Counted from the first letter of the stretch, positions 9,538 to 19,216 are shown. The stretch: 64,000 bases of DNA from Candidatus Gaiellasilicea maunaloa (GCA_024330215.1 JANDLU010000004.1:53107-117106); one strand, 5' to 3'. Program-made: numbers and translations. The notes: generated by a model from the sequence alone, not told the origin.

Positions 9538-9572
9538 TCAGCGAGGGGCGCCGGAACGGCGCCCCTCGCTGA
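9538..9572. terminator. Strong hairpin after the oppA-like gene
   Basis: A 16-bp perfect stem (core GCGAGGGGCGCCG pairing with CGGCGCCCCTCGC) with a GAA loop sits between the binding-protein gene and oppB. No long U tract follows. It probably stops part of the transcription or protects the 3' end, giving more binding protein than permease. Confidence 0.7.
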
Positions 9573-9588
9573 TTGACGGACGAGTGGA

Positions 9589-11229
9589 TCAGGTCTTGCA
9601 GATGTTCACGATCACGGTGCCAACCTGCCCGTTCGCAACGTAACAGCCCACCTCGGGGCCGAAGAGGCGACGGGACGTGCCCGAGATATACGGCGCGGTC
9701 GGAGCGGCGTTCGCCATCACGTCGCGATCGAGCGCGGCATAGAGGTTCAGACGCTCGGCGCCCGACGCGGAGTAGGCCGCATCGAGCTTCTGCGTCCAGT
9801 TCTGCACTCCGGCACCCGAGAAGTACGACGTGTTGACGTTGTTCTCGGCCTGGAGCCGGCGACCGTCGAGCAGCACGTTGATGAAGTTCGCCGGATCCGG
9901 ATAATCCGCGTGCCAACCCTCGTGCGTGATGTCGAAGGCCTCGCCACGGGTGGCTGCCTTCGTGTTCTGGACGACGCGGTCGAACAGCTTGATCTCGACG
10001 TCCAGGCCGATCTGCTTGAGGTTGAACTGCACGGACTGTGCCACGGGCGGGCCCTGGGCGCGGTTGAAGGCGTAGAAGACCGCCTTGCCGCCTCGGAGGG
10101 CGCCCGGCGTAGCGAGGCTCTTGGCCTTGGCGTAGTTCGGGCCCTTGAGCGAGTAGATGTCGTGCTCCTTGAAGCCGCCCATCCCGTACGGGATGAACTG
10201 GTCGGTGCGCTTACCGGCCAGGAAGCCGTGCTGGGCCGTCATGAACCGACGGTCGAGCGCGTGCAGGACGGCCTTGCGCAGCGGCGCGTTGTTCTTGAAG
10301 AGCGGCTGCTCGTTGTTCAGGTCGACACGCCAGACGAGCAGGTCCTGGTCGACCTGGAAGCGGCCCTTGTTGACGCCGTACTTGTCGGCGAGCTCCTTCG
10401 CCTGAGTGGTCGGGAAGCCGCAGAGGTCGGCCTCGTTCCGCTCGCACTGGAGCCGGTGGGTCGCCAGGTCGCCGCCGATGCCGCTGTAGGTGATGCGGTC
10501 GACGTTGTTGGCGAAGCCGAGCGACTTGAACGGCTCGACGTTGTTCTTCCAGTTCGGGTTGCGAACTGCCAGGGCGGACGTCTTCTTGTTCCACTCCTGG
10601 ACGTAGTACGGGCCTGCGGAGGCGATCGGGCCCTTGTCGACCTCGGCGTCGAGCGGGAAGCTCGTCGGCACGGCCGAGAAGAACGGCATCGTGATCCGCG
10701 CGAGGAAGTCCGGGGCGACCCGCTTCAGGGTGATCTGGAGCCCCAGGGCGCCTTGCGTCCGGACGCTAGCCAGGTCGTCGAGGAACGACGATGCAGGCGA
10801 CTGCAGCTTCGCGTTCACTGCCCGGTCGAACGCCCGCTTGAAGTTCGCGGCGGTGACGTTCTGCCCGTTCGAGAACTTGAAGCCCCTCTTGATCGTGATC
10901 GTGTACGTCTTGCCGCCGTTGGAGACACGCGGCAACCCGGTCGCGGCCATCGGAGCGATCCGCTGGCTCGCCGCACCCTTGACGTAGGGGTAGTAGTACA
11001 TGCGTAGCTGCGTCGCGCCCTGCCAGTTCCAGGAATGCGTGAAGTAGGAGAGCGCCGGATCGAGATGGTCGAAGTCGCTCGTGCCGAGGATCCGGTACGT
11101 CCCCCCCTTCTTCACTGCCTGCTTGTCGGACGCGCTCGGCCCTGTGGTGCCGCCTGCTGCTGTCGCGGCCACGAGCAAGCTGACTCCCAGTAGGGCCATG
11201 ACGACCGAGAAACTGAATCGTCCCTTCAT
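9589..11229 (-). CDS. oppA: Peptide ABC transporter substrate-binding protein (family 5)
   Basis: Extracytoplasmic solute-binding protein of SBP family 5, 546 residues. A signal peptide spans about residues 1-26. The family signature region begins with GGTYRILGTSDFDHLDPALS and includes YTITIKRGFKFSNGQNVTA. No lipobox cysteine follows the signal peptide, so it may be released by ordinary signal peptidase rather than lipid-anchored. AAAGGAG lies five bases before the ATG, one of the few clear ribosome sites here. The gene sits between the two permease genes, an unusual order. Confidence 0.92.
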   Translation of the reverse strand: MKGRFSFSVVMALLGVSLLVAATAAGGTTGPSASDKQAVKKGGTYRILGTSDFDHLDPALSYFTHSWNWQGATQLRMYYYPYVKGAASQRIAPMAATGLPRVSNGGKTYTITIKRGFKFSNGQNVTAANFKRAFDRAVNAKLQSPASSFLDDLASVRTQGALGLQITLKRVAPDFLARITMPFFSAVPTSFPLDAEVDKGPIASAGPYYVQEWNKKTSALAVRNPNWKNNVEPFKSLGFANNVDRITYSGIGGDLATHRLQCERNEADLCGFPTTQAKELADKYGVNKGRFQVDQDLLVWRVDLNNEQPLFKNNAPLRKAVLHALDRRFMTAQHGFLAGKRTDQFIPYGMGGFKEHDIYSLKGPNYAKAKSLATPGALRGGKAVFYAFNRAQGPPVAQSVQFNLKQIGLDVEIKLFDRVVQNTKAATRGEAFDITHEGWHADYPDPANFINVLLDGRRLQAENNVNTSYFSGAGVQNWTQKLDAAYSASGAERLNLYAALDRDVMANAAPTAPYISGTSRRLFGPEVGCYVANGQVGTVIVNICKT

Positions 11230-11386
11230 TGGTGCTCCTTTCGGTCTCAGGCCGACCTTGGACAGGCCGGTCCTCTCTTCCGTACGCCTTTGAGACGCGC
11301 GCCGTCTCGGTTAGTTAGTACGTTGTTAACTCGGGATTGCTCCAGCGTTAATCGAGACGGTGCTCGCTGCGTCCGCGAGAGGCGGC

Positions 11387-12430
11387 TCAGAGCCTGGAGC
11401 GCGGGTCGAACGCGTCGCGGAGGCCGTCGCCCAGGAGATTGAAGGCGAGCGTGGTCAGCACGACGGCGACGCCCGGCCAGAGCATCAGCCAGGGCTGCGA
11501 CGTATAGAACTCCGGCGCGGAGGAGAGGAGGTTGCCCCAGCTCGGCGTCGGCAACGGGATCCCGACCCCGAGGAAGGAGAGCGCCGCCTCGGCGAGCACG
11601 TAGCCCGCCACGACGAGCGTCGAGTAGACGATGATCGGCGCCGCGAGGTGCGGCAGCAGATGCGAGCGGATGATCCGCCAGTCGCTCGCCCCCGTCATCA
11701 GAGCGGCCTCGACGAACTCCTTCTCGCGGAGCGAGAGCACCTTGGCTCGGATGATGCGCGCGGGGTAGAACCAGCCGAACGCCCAGAAGACGAGCACGAG
11801 AGTCACGACGCCCGGCGCGAGGACGCCGCCGAAGGTGACGTCGTTGAGCCGGCTGCCGACGGTGCTCGCCAGCGCGATCACGAACAGGAGCGCCGGGAAG
11901 GCCATCGTGATCTCGGTCAGCCTCGAGATGATCGTGTCGATCCAGCCCCGGTAGTAGCCCGCGACCGCGCCGAGGATGGTCCCGATGATCATCACACCGA
12001 TCGTCGCCAGGACGGCGACCTGCAACGAGACGCGCCCGCCGTAGAGGAGGCGCAGGAACTCATCGCGGCCGAGCGTGTCCGAGGCGCCGAGGACGAGGAT
12101 CTGGTCCTCGTCGGTGAACGGGTTGTAGACCTTGCTCCAGGGTCCGACAGGGATGAGCCCGTCGTCGATCCCGTCGGTGAAGGGGTCGCTCGGGCTGTGC
12201 CCGATCTGGCGCTCGGCGAGCCACGCGCCCGGATAGCACACGAGGACCACGAAGACGAGGAAGAAGATGCTCCCGATCGCCACCCGGTCGCGCTTGAACC
12301 GTCGCCAAACCTGCTCCCAGTAGCCGCGCGCGCGGACTCCGACCTCGTCGGAGACGGGCTCGAGCACCACGTCCGAGCCGAGGCCGGTGGTAGCGCCGAG
12401 GACCTCGTCCTCTCTCGCAGTGGTGCTCAC
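11387..12430 (-). CDS. oppC: Oligopeptide ABC importer permease OppC-like
   Basis: Permease of the OppC type, 347 residues. A long N-terminal cytoplasmic tail leads to a first helix near residues 46-65, a periplasmic insertion, and five further helices. The EAA loop reads EFVEAALMTGASDWRIIRSH and the C-terminus NLLGDGLRDAFDPRSR is typical of OppC. The GTG at 12430 overlaps the stop of a ten-codon upstream ORF (GTGA). It is first in the importer operon, ahead of the binding protein. Confidence 0.9.
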   Translation of the reverse strand: MSTTAREDEVLGATTGLGSDVVLEPVSDEVGVRARGYWEQVWRRFKRDRVAIGSIFFLVFVVLVCYPGAWLAERQIGHSPSDPFTDGIDDGLIPVGPWSKVYNPFTDEDQILVLGASDTLGRDEFLRLLYGGRVSLQVAVLATIGVMIIGTILGAVAGYYRGWIDTIISRLTEITMAFPALLFVIALASTVGSRLNDVTFGGVLAPGVVTLVLVFWAFGWFYPARIIRAKVLSLREKEFVEAALMTGASDWRIIRSHLLPHLAAPIIVYSTLVVAGYVLAEAALSFLGVGIPLPTPSWGNLLSSAPEFYTSQPWLMLWPGVAVVLTTLAFNLLGDGLRDAFDPRSRL

Positions 12431-12459
12431 GATCGGGGCTGGGTTGGTGTCGTCGTCAT
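12427..12459 (-). CDS. Ten-codon leader ORF coupled to oppC
   Basis: ATG at 12459 opens a reading frame encoding MTTTPTQPRS. Its TGA overlaps the oppC GTG as GTGA. A TATGCT box lies nine bases upstream of the ATG, so the ORF would start a leaderless mRNA and pass ribosomes to oppC by termination-reinitiation. The peptide has three Thr in a row but no clear attenuator structure. Expression is inferred, not shown. Confidence 0.4.
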   Translation of the reverse strand: MTTTPTQPRS

Positions 12460-12468
12460 CTGCGCGGG

Positions 12469-12474
12469 AGCATA
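12469..12474 (-). promoter_or_regulatory. -10 element upstream of the opp operon
   Basis: TATGCT on the minus strand, nine bases before the leader-ORF ATG and about 40 bases before the oppC GTG. It is identical to the -10 hexamer before atpZ. No convincing -35 box was seen. Confidence 0.5.
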
Positions 12475-12533
12475 GCGCCTGGCCGCCGGCGCCTCACCGG
12501 CTGAGACGGCTCGGAGGCCCGAAGGTTAGATCG

Positions 12534-12629
12534 CATGGGGGAACCCATAGTTCCCCCATGAGCCCCCTCCTTCACCACGTCGACCGCGAGAAAGGAACTC
12601 TGCCTCCCGCCGGGCAAAGCCCGGCTCCG
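12534..12629. repeat. 96-bp double-hairpin element, copy A
   Basis: A 96-bp element downstream of atpG with a hairpin at each end. At 12534-12560 CATGGGGGAAC pairs with GTTCCCCCATG around a 5-base loop; at 12609-12625 GCCGGGC pairs with GCCCGGC around AAA. Exactly 48 bases separate the hairpins. It is an inverted copy of the element at 15169-15264: the outer 26 bp including one hairpin are identical, the other hairpin differs by one base, and the inner 48 bp are conserved only at their ends. It lies where atpD is expected. Confidence 0.8.
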
Positions 12630-12667
12630 GCCGTCAGCCGAATCGCCGCATCAACGCAAGAACAGGA

Positions 12668-13558
12668 TCAAGTCAACGCTTCGGCGCCGGCAACAACCTC
12701 GAGAATCTCCTGGGTGATCTCGGCCTGGCGGGCACGGTTCATCTGGAGGGTCAGGGTGTCGATCAGCTCGCCCGCGTTCTTGGAGGCGTTGCGCATGGCG
12801 GTCATCTGCGCGCCCTGGAAGGAGGCGGCGGACTCGAGCAGGGCGCGGTAGATCTGCGTCTCGAGGTAGACGGGCAGGAGCCGCGCCAGGATCTCTTCCG
12901 GCTCCGGCTCGAAGATGAAGTCGCCGCGCATGGCGTCGTCGCGGCGCTCCTCCTCGTCGGTCTCGAGGATGTCGGCCGAGATCGGCAGCAGCTCCTGCTC
13001 GGTCACGCGCTGGGTCAAAGCGGAGACGAAGGCGTTGTAGATGAGCACAACCCGGTCGAGAGTGCCGTCCGTATAGAGCTCGGCGATCCCGTGGGCGATC
13101 GCCTGCGCGTCGGCGTAGGCGGGCCGGTCGGCGAAGCCGACGTAGTCGGCCGCCGTCTCGTAGCCGCGGAAGGTCAGCGTCGTCCGCCCCTTCTTGCCGA
13201 TCACGACGAACCGCACCTGCTTGCCTTCGCCGCGGAGCTCCCGCTCGAGCGCGAACGCCCGGCGCAGCACCTGCCCGTTGAAGGGGCCGGCGAGGCCGCG
13301 GTCGCCGGTGAGGACGACGATCCCGACGGTCCCTACCTCGTCGCGCTGCTGCAAGAGCGGTAGCCCGCGAAGCGACGAGGCGGAGCGACCGACGCCGGCG
13401 ATCAGCTCGCGCATCGTCTCGGCGTACGGGCGCATGGCCTCGATCCGCGACTGCGCGCGGCGCAGCCGCGCCGAGGCGACGAGCTCGAGCGCCTTCGTGA
13501 TCTTGCTCGTGTTGCGGACGGAGCGCGTCCGCCGCTTGAGGTCCTGGACCGAAGCCAA
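12668..13558 (-). CDS. atpG: ATP synthase F1 gamma subunit
   Basis: Central-stalk gamma subunit, 296 residues. The N-terminal helix MASVQDLKRRTRSVRNTSKI and the C-terminal signature (AQMTAMRNASKNAGELI, then a helix with LNRARQAEITQEI-like sequence) are intact. It follows atpA by about 40 bases and is the last ATP synthase gene of this cluster. The usual downstream genes atpD (beta) and atpC (epsilon) are missing; a repeat element and the peptide importer follow instead. Confidence 0.97.
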   Translation of the reverse strand: MASVQDLKRRTRSVRNTSKITKALELVASARLRRAQSRIEAMRPYAETMRELIAGVGRSASSLRGLPLLQQRDEVGTVGIVVLTGDRGLAGPFNGQVLRRAFALERELRGEGKQVRFVVIGKKGRTTLTFRGYETAADYVGFADRPAYADAQAIAHGIAELYTDGTLDRVVLIYNAFVSALTQRVTEQELLPISADILETDEEERRDDAMRGDFIFEPEPEEILARLLPVYLETQIYRALLESAASFQGAQMTAMRNASKNAGELIDTLTLQMNRARQAEITQEILEVVAGAEALT

Positions 13559-13599
13559 GGTCTAACGACCTTGACTTCGGTCTAGAAGAGCAACTGCGG

Positions 13600-15129
<1,530 letters not shown>

Positions 15130-15168
15130 AGCTCTATCTCCTCGTTGTTAGGGCTGCCGTTTGGCGGG

Positions 15169-15264
15169 CGGAGCCGGGCTTTGCCCGGCGGGAGCCCAGG
15201 AGCGGTTGTGGAAGTCGCAAGCGCGAAGGAGGGGGCCCATGGGGGAACCATGGGTTCCCCCATG
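15169..15264. repeat. 96-bp double-hairpin element, copy B
   Basis: Copy B lies between atpH and atpA. Hairpin one at 15173-15189 is GCCGGGC-TTT-GCCCGGC. Hairpin two at 15238-15264 has a 12-bp stem, CATGGGGGAACC with GGTTCCCCCATG, and an ATG loop. The gap between hairpins is 48 bases, as in copy A, and the element is in the opposite orientation. Relative to atp transcription the two copies therefore face opposite ways, which argues for a DNA or mobile-type repeat over a fixed RNA leader. Confidence 0.8.
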
Positions 15265-15313
15265 CTGGTCGAACTGCCTGGTTTCAGGTGAATAGGTCCG
15301 GAGCAGCGCACGG

Positions 15314-15847
15314 TCACCGACTCCTGACGAGGTCGTGGCGGAGCTGCTCGATCCGTCCCCGCACGCTCGCGTCGACGCGGAGCGTGCCGGCCTGGAGGAC
15401 GATCCCGCCGATCAAGGAGGGGTCGACCTTGCGGGTCGCCTCGACCGAGCGCCCCGAGGCCCGCTCGATCTTCTTCAGAATCGACGCGGCCTCCTCCTCG
15501 GAGAGCTCGAAGGCGGTCGTCAGCTCGACGTTGAGCCGCTTCTCCTCCGCGGCGACGAGCCGGTCGAGCTCGCGGTAGATCTCCTCGAGCTCGCCCGCGC
15601 GACCTTTCTCGGCGACGAGGAGCACGAAGTTGCGGGTGAGCTCGTCGGCGTCGCCGAGGATCTCGCCGAGCACGTCGGCCCTCGCGCGGGCGTCCAACTC
15701 GGGGTTCGAGAGCACGTTGCGGAGCTCGGGCACGGCCGCGATCGCGGCCGTGAAGTCGCCGATCTCCTCATGGACCGCCATCAGCTTCCCCTGCTCCTGC
15801 GCGGCCTGGAAGAGCGACCGCGCATACATACGGTGGGAGACGGCCAT
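15314..15847 (-). CDS. atpH: ATP synthase F1 delta subunit
   Basis: Peripheral-stalk delta subunit, 177 residues. The N-terminus MAVSHRMYARSLFQAAQEQG and the C-terminal SLIGGIVLQAGTLRVDASVR signature are clear. It connects F1 to the b subunits. It is a separate gene here, not fused to b as in mycobacteria. 163 bases separate it from atpF upstream; that gap holds only a small CAGGCC-GGTT-GGCCTG hairpin at 15922-15937. Confidence 0.95.
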   Translation of the reverse strand: MAVSHRMYARSLFQAAQEQGKLMAVHEEIGDFTAAIAAVPELRNVLSNPELDARARADVLGEILGDADELTRNFVLLVAEKGRAGELEEIYRELDRLVAAEEKRLNVELTTAFELSEEEAASILKKIERASGRSVEATRKVDPSLIGGIVLQAGTLRVDASVRGRIEQLRHDLVRSR

Positions 15848-16010
15848 CAGTGGCTCTCGCGGTGACGGTTTCGAGTCTGTGGCGCGTGAGCTGCAAGCGA
15901 TGCAAGGACGCAGGGAGCGTGCAGGCCGGTTGGCCTGGACGTGACTGAGGACGCCGCAGCGCGCCGCAGATCGCGCGCCAGAGGCTCCCTAACTGTCGCC
16001 GCGAGGGCCA

Positions 16011-16559
16011 CTAGACGCGTTCCTGCTCGAGCGCGGAGAAGTCGAGCTCGCCGATCGCGTCCTCGATCAGCTTGCGGTGATCGTCGCGGTCGAGCACCTT
16101 GCCGGTGACCTTGCTCGTCGCGACGAGCGTCAGCTCGGCGACCTCGGAGCGGATCTGCTCGAGGGCGCGCGCCGTCTCGGCCTCGATCTGCTTGCGCGTG
16201 TCCTCGAGCCGGCGCTGCCGATCGACCTCGATCTCCTCGCGGGCGCGGTCGCGCTGCGAGTCGGCGACCTTGCGCGCCTCGGTGAGGATCTCCCCCGCCT
16301 CGCTCTTCGCCTGCCCGATCAGCGCCTTGTGCTCCTCGAGCAGCTTCCGCGCCTCGGCTCGGGCTCGCTCGGCCTCTTCCACCGAGGTGCGAATCCGCTC
16401 GCGCCGGTCGTCGATCGTCTTCTGGATCGGGCCGAAGGCGAAGCGCTTCAGCACGTAGAAGGTGATCCCGAAGCAGACAAGCGTCCAGATCATCAGACCC
16501 GGGACCACGTCGATCAGCGGCGAAGCCGCCAGGAGAGAGATCGATGCTGCGCCGAGCAT
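16011..16559 (-). CDS. atpF: ATP synthase F0 b subunit
   Basis: Peripheral-stalk b subunit, 182 residues: one N-terminal membrane helix (about residues 18-38) followed by a long charged coiled coil rich in Glu, Arg and Ala. The sequence KRFAFGPIQKTIDDRRERI just after the helix is typical of the family. It follows atpE by three bases and has normal length. Confidence 0.95.
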   Translation of the reverse strand: MLGAASISLLAASPLIDVVPGLMIWTLVCFGITFYVLKRFAFGPIQKTIDDRRERIRTSVEEAERARAEARKLLEEHKALIGQAKSEAGEILTEARKVADSQRDRAREEIEVDRQRRLEDTRKQIEAETARALEQIRSEVAELTLVATSKVTGKVLDRDDHRKLIEDAIGELDFSALEQERV

Positions 16560-16562
16560 GAT

Positions 16563-16823
16563 CTAGACCAGCACGAAGGCGAGCAGGCCGCCGATCAGGC
16601 CGTAGAAGACGACGGCCTCGGTGAGGGCGAAGCCGAGCCATTGGATGCCCTGGAGCTCGCCACGGAGCTCGGGCTGGCGGGCGACGGCCTGGATCATCGA
16701 GCCGAAGATGTTGCCGATCCCGATTCCGGCGCCGAGCGAGCCGAGACCGATGCCGAGCGCGAGCGCGATCGCCTTGCCGGCGTCCACGTTCGAGGCGGCT
16801 TCCTGTGCGAGCAAGTTGAACAA
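16563..16823 (-). CDS. atpE: ATP synthase F0 c subunit
   Basis: Proton-carrying c-ring subunit, 86 residues with two helices. The first is Gly/Ala-rich (GIGLGSLGAGIGIGNIFG), the polar loop is ARQPELRGE, and the proton-binding carboxylate is Glu69 in ALTEAVVFYG. No sodium-type Gln/Ser signature is seen, so proton coupling is likely. The start is TTG at 16823 behind a strong AGGAGG only four bases away. The N-terminus MFNLLAQEAASNVDAGKA is slightly longer than usual. Confidence 0.96.
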   Translation of the reverse strand: MFNLLAQEAASNVDAGKAIALALGIGLGSLGAGIGIGNIFGSMIQAVARQPELRGELQGIQWLGFALTEAVVFYGLIGGLLAFVLV

Positions 16824-16870
16824 CGTTCCTCCTTTTAGCCGATCTTCACATCAGGGGTGTTGCCCGTTGG

Positions 16871-16887
16871 GGCGGGCTTTGCCCGCC
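16871..16887. repeat. Short TTT-loop hairpin between atpE and atpB
   Basis: GGCGGGC-TTT-GCCCGCC forms a perfect 7-bp stem in the 87-base atpB-atpE gap. It resembles hairpin one of the 96-bp element in size and loop, but the rest of that element is absent. It may tune relative expression of atpB and atpE. Confidence 0.55.
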
Positions 16888-16910
16888 TCAACCTGGCGGG
16901 AAAACAGGAA

Positions 16911-17804
16911 CTAATGCTCGGGCTCGATCGCCGAGCCGATGTAGATGGCCGAGAGGGCCGCGAAGATGAACGCCTGGATCGAGACGACGATCACGACCTC
17001 GAAGAGGTAGAAGAGCGTTGCCGCTCCGATCACGAACGGCGCGATGTAGAGGTTGCCGAGCACGAAGATCAGGCCGATGAAGGTCAGGATCAGCATGTGG
17101 CCGGCGAGCATGTTCGCGTAGAGACGCACGCTGAGGCTGACGAGTCGCATGAACTGGCCGAGGATCTCGAGCGGCACGATCAACGGGTACATCGCCTTCG
17201 GGACGTCGGGGATCCAGCTCTTGAAGTACTTGACTGGGCCGTTGTAGCGCAGACCTTCGAAGTGGGTGAAGACGAACGTCATCAGCGCGAGCGCGAGCGT
17301 GACCGAGATCGACGACGTTGCGGCGTAGAGCGCGAACGTCGGCAACTCCAGATCCGTGCCGGGCACCGTGAACTTCTCGTTCGAGAGCGGTAATGGGATG
17401 AACGAGATGATGTTCACGACCCAGATGAAGAGCATCAGCGTCGCGACATAGGGGAACCAGCGCCCGATTGCCTTGTGCGGCAGGCCCTGCTCGGCGACCT
17501 GGGTCTGCGCGACCTCGTAGACGATCTCGCCGACGGCCTGGCGGTGGCCCGGCTCGTTCTTCGAGCCGACCTTGATCCGCATCAGCAAGATCCCGAGTGC
17601 CATCGTCAGGATCGAGCCGAGGATCAGATAGGCGACCGCCTTGTTGATCGAGAGATCGAGCGGGCCGAGGTGGATCGGAATCCACTCCCCGATCTCGAAG
17701 TCGTGCTCGGGATTGAACTCCTCGCTTTCGGCGCCTTCGGCGCCAAAAGCGAGGTTAGGAAGGAGAAGCGCGAACGAGACGAGGGCCGTAAGCGCGCGCT
17801 TCAT
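16911..17804 (-). CDS. atpB: ATP synthase F0 a subunit
   Basis: Stator a subunit, 297 residues with five or six helices. The essential arginine lies in SLSVRLYANMLAGHMLI, and the C-terminus is IYIGSAIEPEH. The N-terminus begins with a signal-like hydrophobic stretch (MKRALTALVSFALLLPNLAFG) before the acidic DFEIGEWIPIHLGPLDL region. The ATG at 17804 overlaps the atpI stop, giving the start. Together with c and b it forms the proton channel. Confidence 0.95.
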   Translation of the reverse strand: MKRALTALVSFALLLPNLAFGAEGAESEEFNPEHDFEIGEWIPIHLGPLDLSINKAVAYLILGSILTMALGILLMRIKVGSKNEPGHRQAVGEIVYEVAQTQVAEQGLPHKAIGRWFPYVATLMLFIWVVNIISFIPLPLSNEKFTVPGTDLELPTFALYAATSSISVTLALALMTFVFTHFEGLRYNGPVKYFKSWIPDVPKAMYPLIVPLEILGQFMRLVSLSVRLYANMLAGHMLILTFIGLIFVLGNLYIAPFVIGAATLFYLFEVVIVVSIQAFIFAALSAIYIGSAIEPEH

Positions 17805-18190
17805 GCTGCGTCCGCCGAGAAGTAGAGGGCGAGCGAGACGGCCAGCTCGAGCGTGTAGGCGAGCGCGTACAGCAGGAGGACGGCGAGCGCGAGCCGCGCG
17901 TCCGTTGCTGCGAGCGCGACCACGACCACCATCACCGCAAGCGCTCGAAAGGTCATGCCGAAGCCCATCACTCCTCCGGCGGCGAGGGTACCCGCGGCCG
18001 GGACGAGGTGCGTCAGTAGCAGTGCGAGCAGGCGCGACGCGGCCCAGAGCACGCCGCCGATCAGCCAGGCGCGCAGCGACCAACCCGTCGCGAGGAAGAC
18101 GGGCAGGGCGAGCGCGACCACCGCGGCGCCGGCGAGGAGCGGAATCGTCGGGCTCGGCAGCGGGCGCGGCGTCGAAAAGGCGCCTCCCAT
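17801..18190 (-). CDS. AtpI-like membrane protein
   Basis: A 129-residue protein with four predicted helices, placed between the AtpZ-like gene and atpB. Position and topology match AtpI, which assists c-ring assembly or magnesium supply in other bacteria. Sequence similarity cannot be judged by eye because the protein is mostly Ala/Leu/Val. Its ATG overlaps the upstream stop (TGATG), and its own stop overlaps atpB, so the three are tightly coupled. Confidence 0.7.
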   Translation of the reverse strand: MGGAFSTPRPLPSPTIPLLAGAAVVALALPVFLATGWSLRAWLIGGVLWAASRLLALLLTHLVPAAGTLAAGGVMGFGMTFRALAVMVVVVALAATDARLALAVLLLYALAYTLELAVSLALYFSADAA

Positions 18191-18396
18191 CACCGGAGCG
18201 CGTGCCCGTAGCGCTTGTAGGTCATGAACACCCCGACCGGGATCCCGAGGATCGCGCCGACGAGGAAGCCGTAGGCCGCATTGCCGAGCAGCCAGCCGAT
18301 GCCCGCGGCGGCCGCGATCACGGCGAGAGTCGTTCCGATCAGAACGGAGCCGGCGCCCGCGAGGCTGAGGCTCGAGCGAGAGGTGGCGGGCTCCAT
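18190..18396 (-). CDS. AtpZ/AtpI-like small membrane protein
   Basis: A 68-residue protein with two helices (about residues 14-36 and 40-58) separated by a Gly/Asn turn, the build of AtpZ-type F0 accessory proteins. The motif GFLVGAILGIPVGVFMTYKR resembles the second helix of that family. It is the first gene of the atp operon and is preceded by TATGCT eight bases before the ATG. Function in the family is linked to magnesium or calcium transport, or to assembly. Confidence 0.72.
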   Translation of the reverse strand: MEPATSRSSLSLAGAGSVLIGTTLAVIAAAAGIGWLLGNAAYGFLVGAILGIPVGVFMTYKRYGHALR

Positions 18397-18404
18397 CCGC
18401 GGCC

Positions 18405-18410
18405 AGCATA
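18405..18410 (-). promoter_or_regulatory. -10 element of the atp operon
   Basis: TATGCT on the minus strand ends eight bases before the atpZ ATG, with no ribosome-binding site in between. The transcript would be leaderless or nearly so. Divergent promoter for the hydrolase gene lies about 60 bases away. Confidence 0.5.
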
Positions 18411-18472
18411 CCAGCGGGCCGGACATTGTGACAGTGGAAAACCCAATCCTCTGCGTTTTCCCGTCGACTTTG

Positions 18473-18478
18473 TACGAT
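18473..18478 (+). promoter_or_regulatory. -10 element of the alpha/beta hydrolase gene
   Basis: TACGAT ends six bases before the ATG at 18485. Between it and the atp promoter an inverted repeat GGAAAAC (18436-18442) / GTTTTCC (18455-18461) could be an operator shared by the two divergent units. Confidence 0.45.
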
Positions 18479-18484
18479 CGCCCG

Positions 18485-19195
18485 ATGGAGCGCCTGGTTC
18501 TCGTCCACGGGTCGGTCACGAACGGTGCGACGACCTGGAACGCGCAGCGGCCGCTCGCCGCGTGGTACGAGCTCGTGGTGGTGGAACGACCCGGCTTTCC
18601 GCCCGGCCCGACGGTCGAGCGGGTCGACTTCGAGGAGCACGCCGTCTGGGTCGCCGAGCGTCTGGAGCCCGGCGATCACCTGGTCGGCCATTCCTACGGG
18701 GGCGTGATCGCGCTGCTGGCGGCGGTGCTACGGCCGGAGCTTCGCTCCCTGATCGCGATCGAGCCGCCGTGCTTCGACGTCGCCCGCGGCGAGCCTTCGG
18801 TGGAGGCGTTCGTCGCCGAGGCGATCGCGCTGCGAAACGAGGGCCCGAGCGAATCTGAGCTCTTCCTGAGACTTTTCCTCCGGGCGGTGGGATCGACCTT
18901 TGCTCCGCCCTCCCCGCTCCCGCCGGCGCTCGAGCAGGGAGCGAGAACACTGCTGGTGGAACGCCCGCCGTACGAGGCGAAGATCCCGCTGGCACGGTTG
19001 CGCGAGCTGCCGTTTCCGAAGCTCGTCGTCTCGGGCGACCACCACCCTGCCTTCGATGCGGTCTGCGAGGTGCTCGAGCGCGCGCTCGACGCCGAGCGCA
19101 TTGTCCTCCGAGGGGCCGGCCATGCCGTCCAGCGCGCACCCGGATTCAACGAGCGGCTGCTCGCATTCCTCGAGGGCGCGAGCGACCCCGTGTAA
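18485..19195 (+). CDS. Alpha/beta hydrolase
   Basis: Alpha/beta hydrolase-fold protein, 236 residues. The oxyanion region reads LVLVHGSVTNGATTW near the N-terminus, the nucleophile elbow is GHSYGG near residue 66, and the catalytic His is probably in GAGHAVQ near residue 215. The acid is less certain (SGDHHPAFDA). Substrate unknown. It is the only plus-strand gene in the wecA-atp interval and is divergent from the atp operon. The ATG fits a leaderless start. Confidence 0.85.
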   Translation: MERLVLVHGSVTNGATTWNAQRPLAAWYELVVVERPGFPPGPTVERVDFEEHAVWVAERLEPGDHLVGHSYGGVIALLAAVLRPELRSLIAIEPPCFDVARGEPSVEAFVAEAIALRNEGPSESELFLRLFLRAVGSTFAPPSPLPPALEQGARTLLVERPPYEAKIPLARLRELPFPKLVVSGDHHPAFDAVCEVLERALDAERIVLRGAGHAVQRAPGFNERLLAFLEGASDPV

Positions 19196-19216
19196 CAGTC
19201 TGCTACTTGGGTTTTC

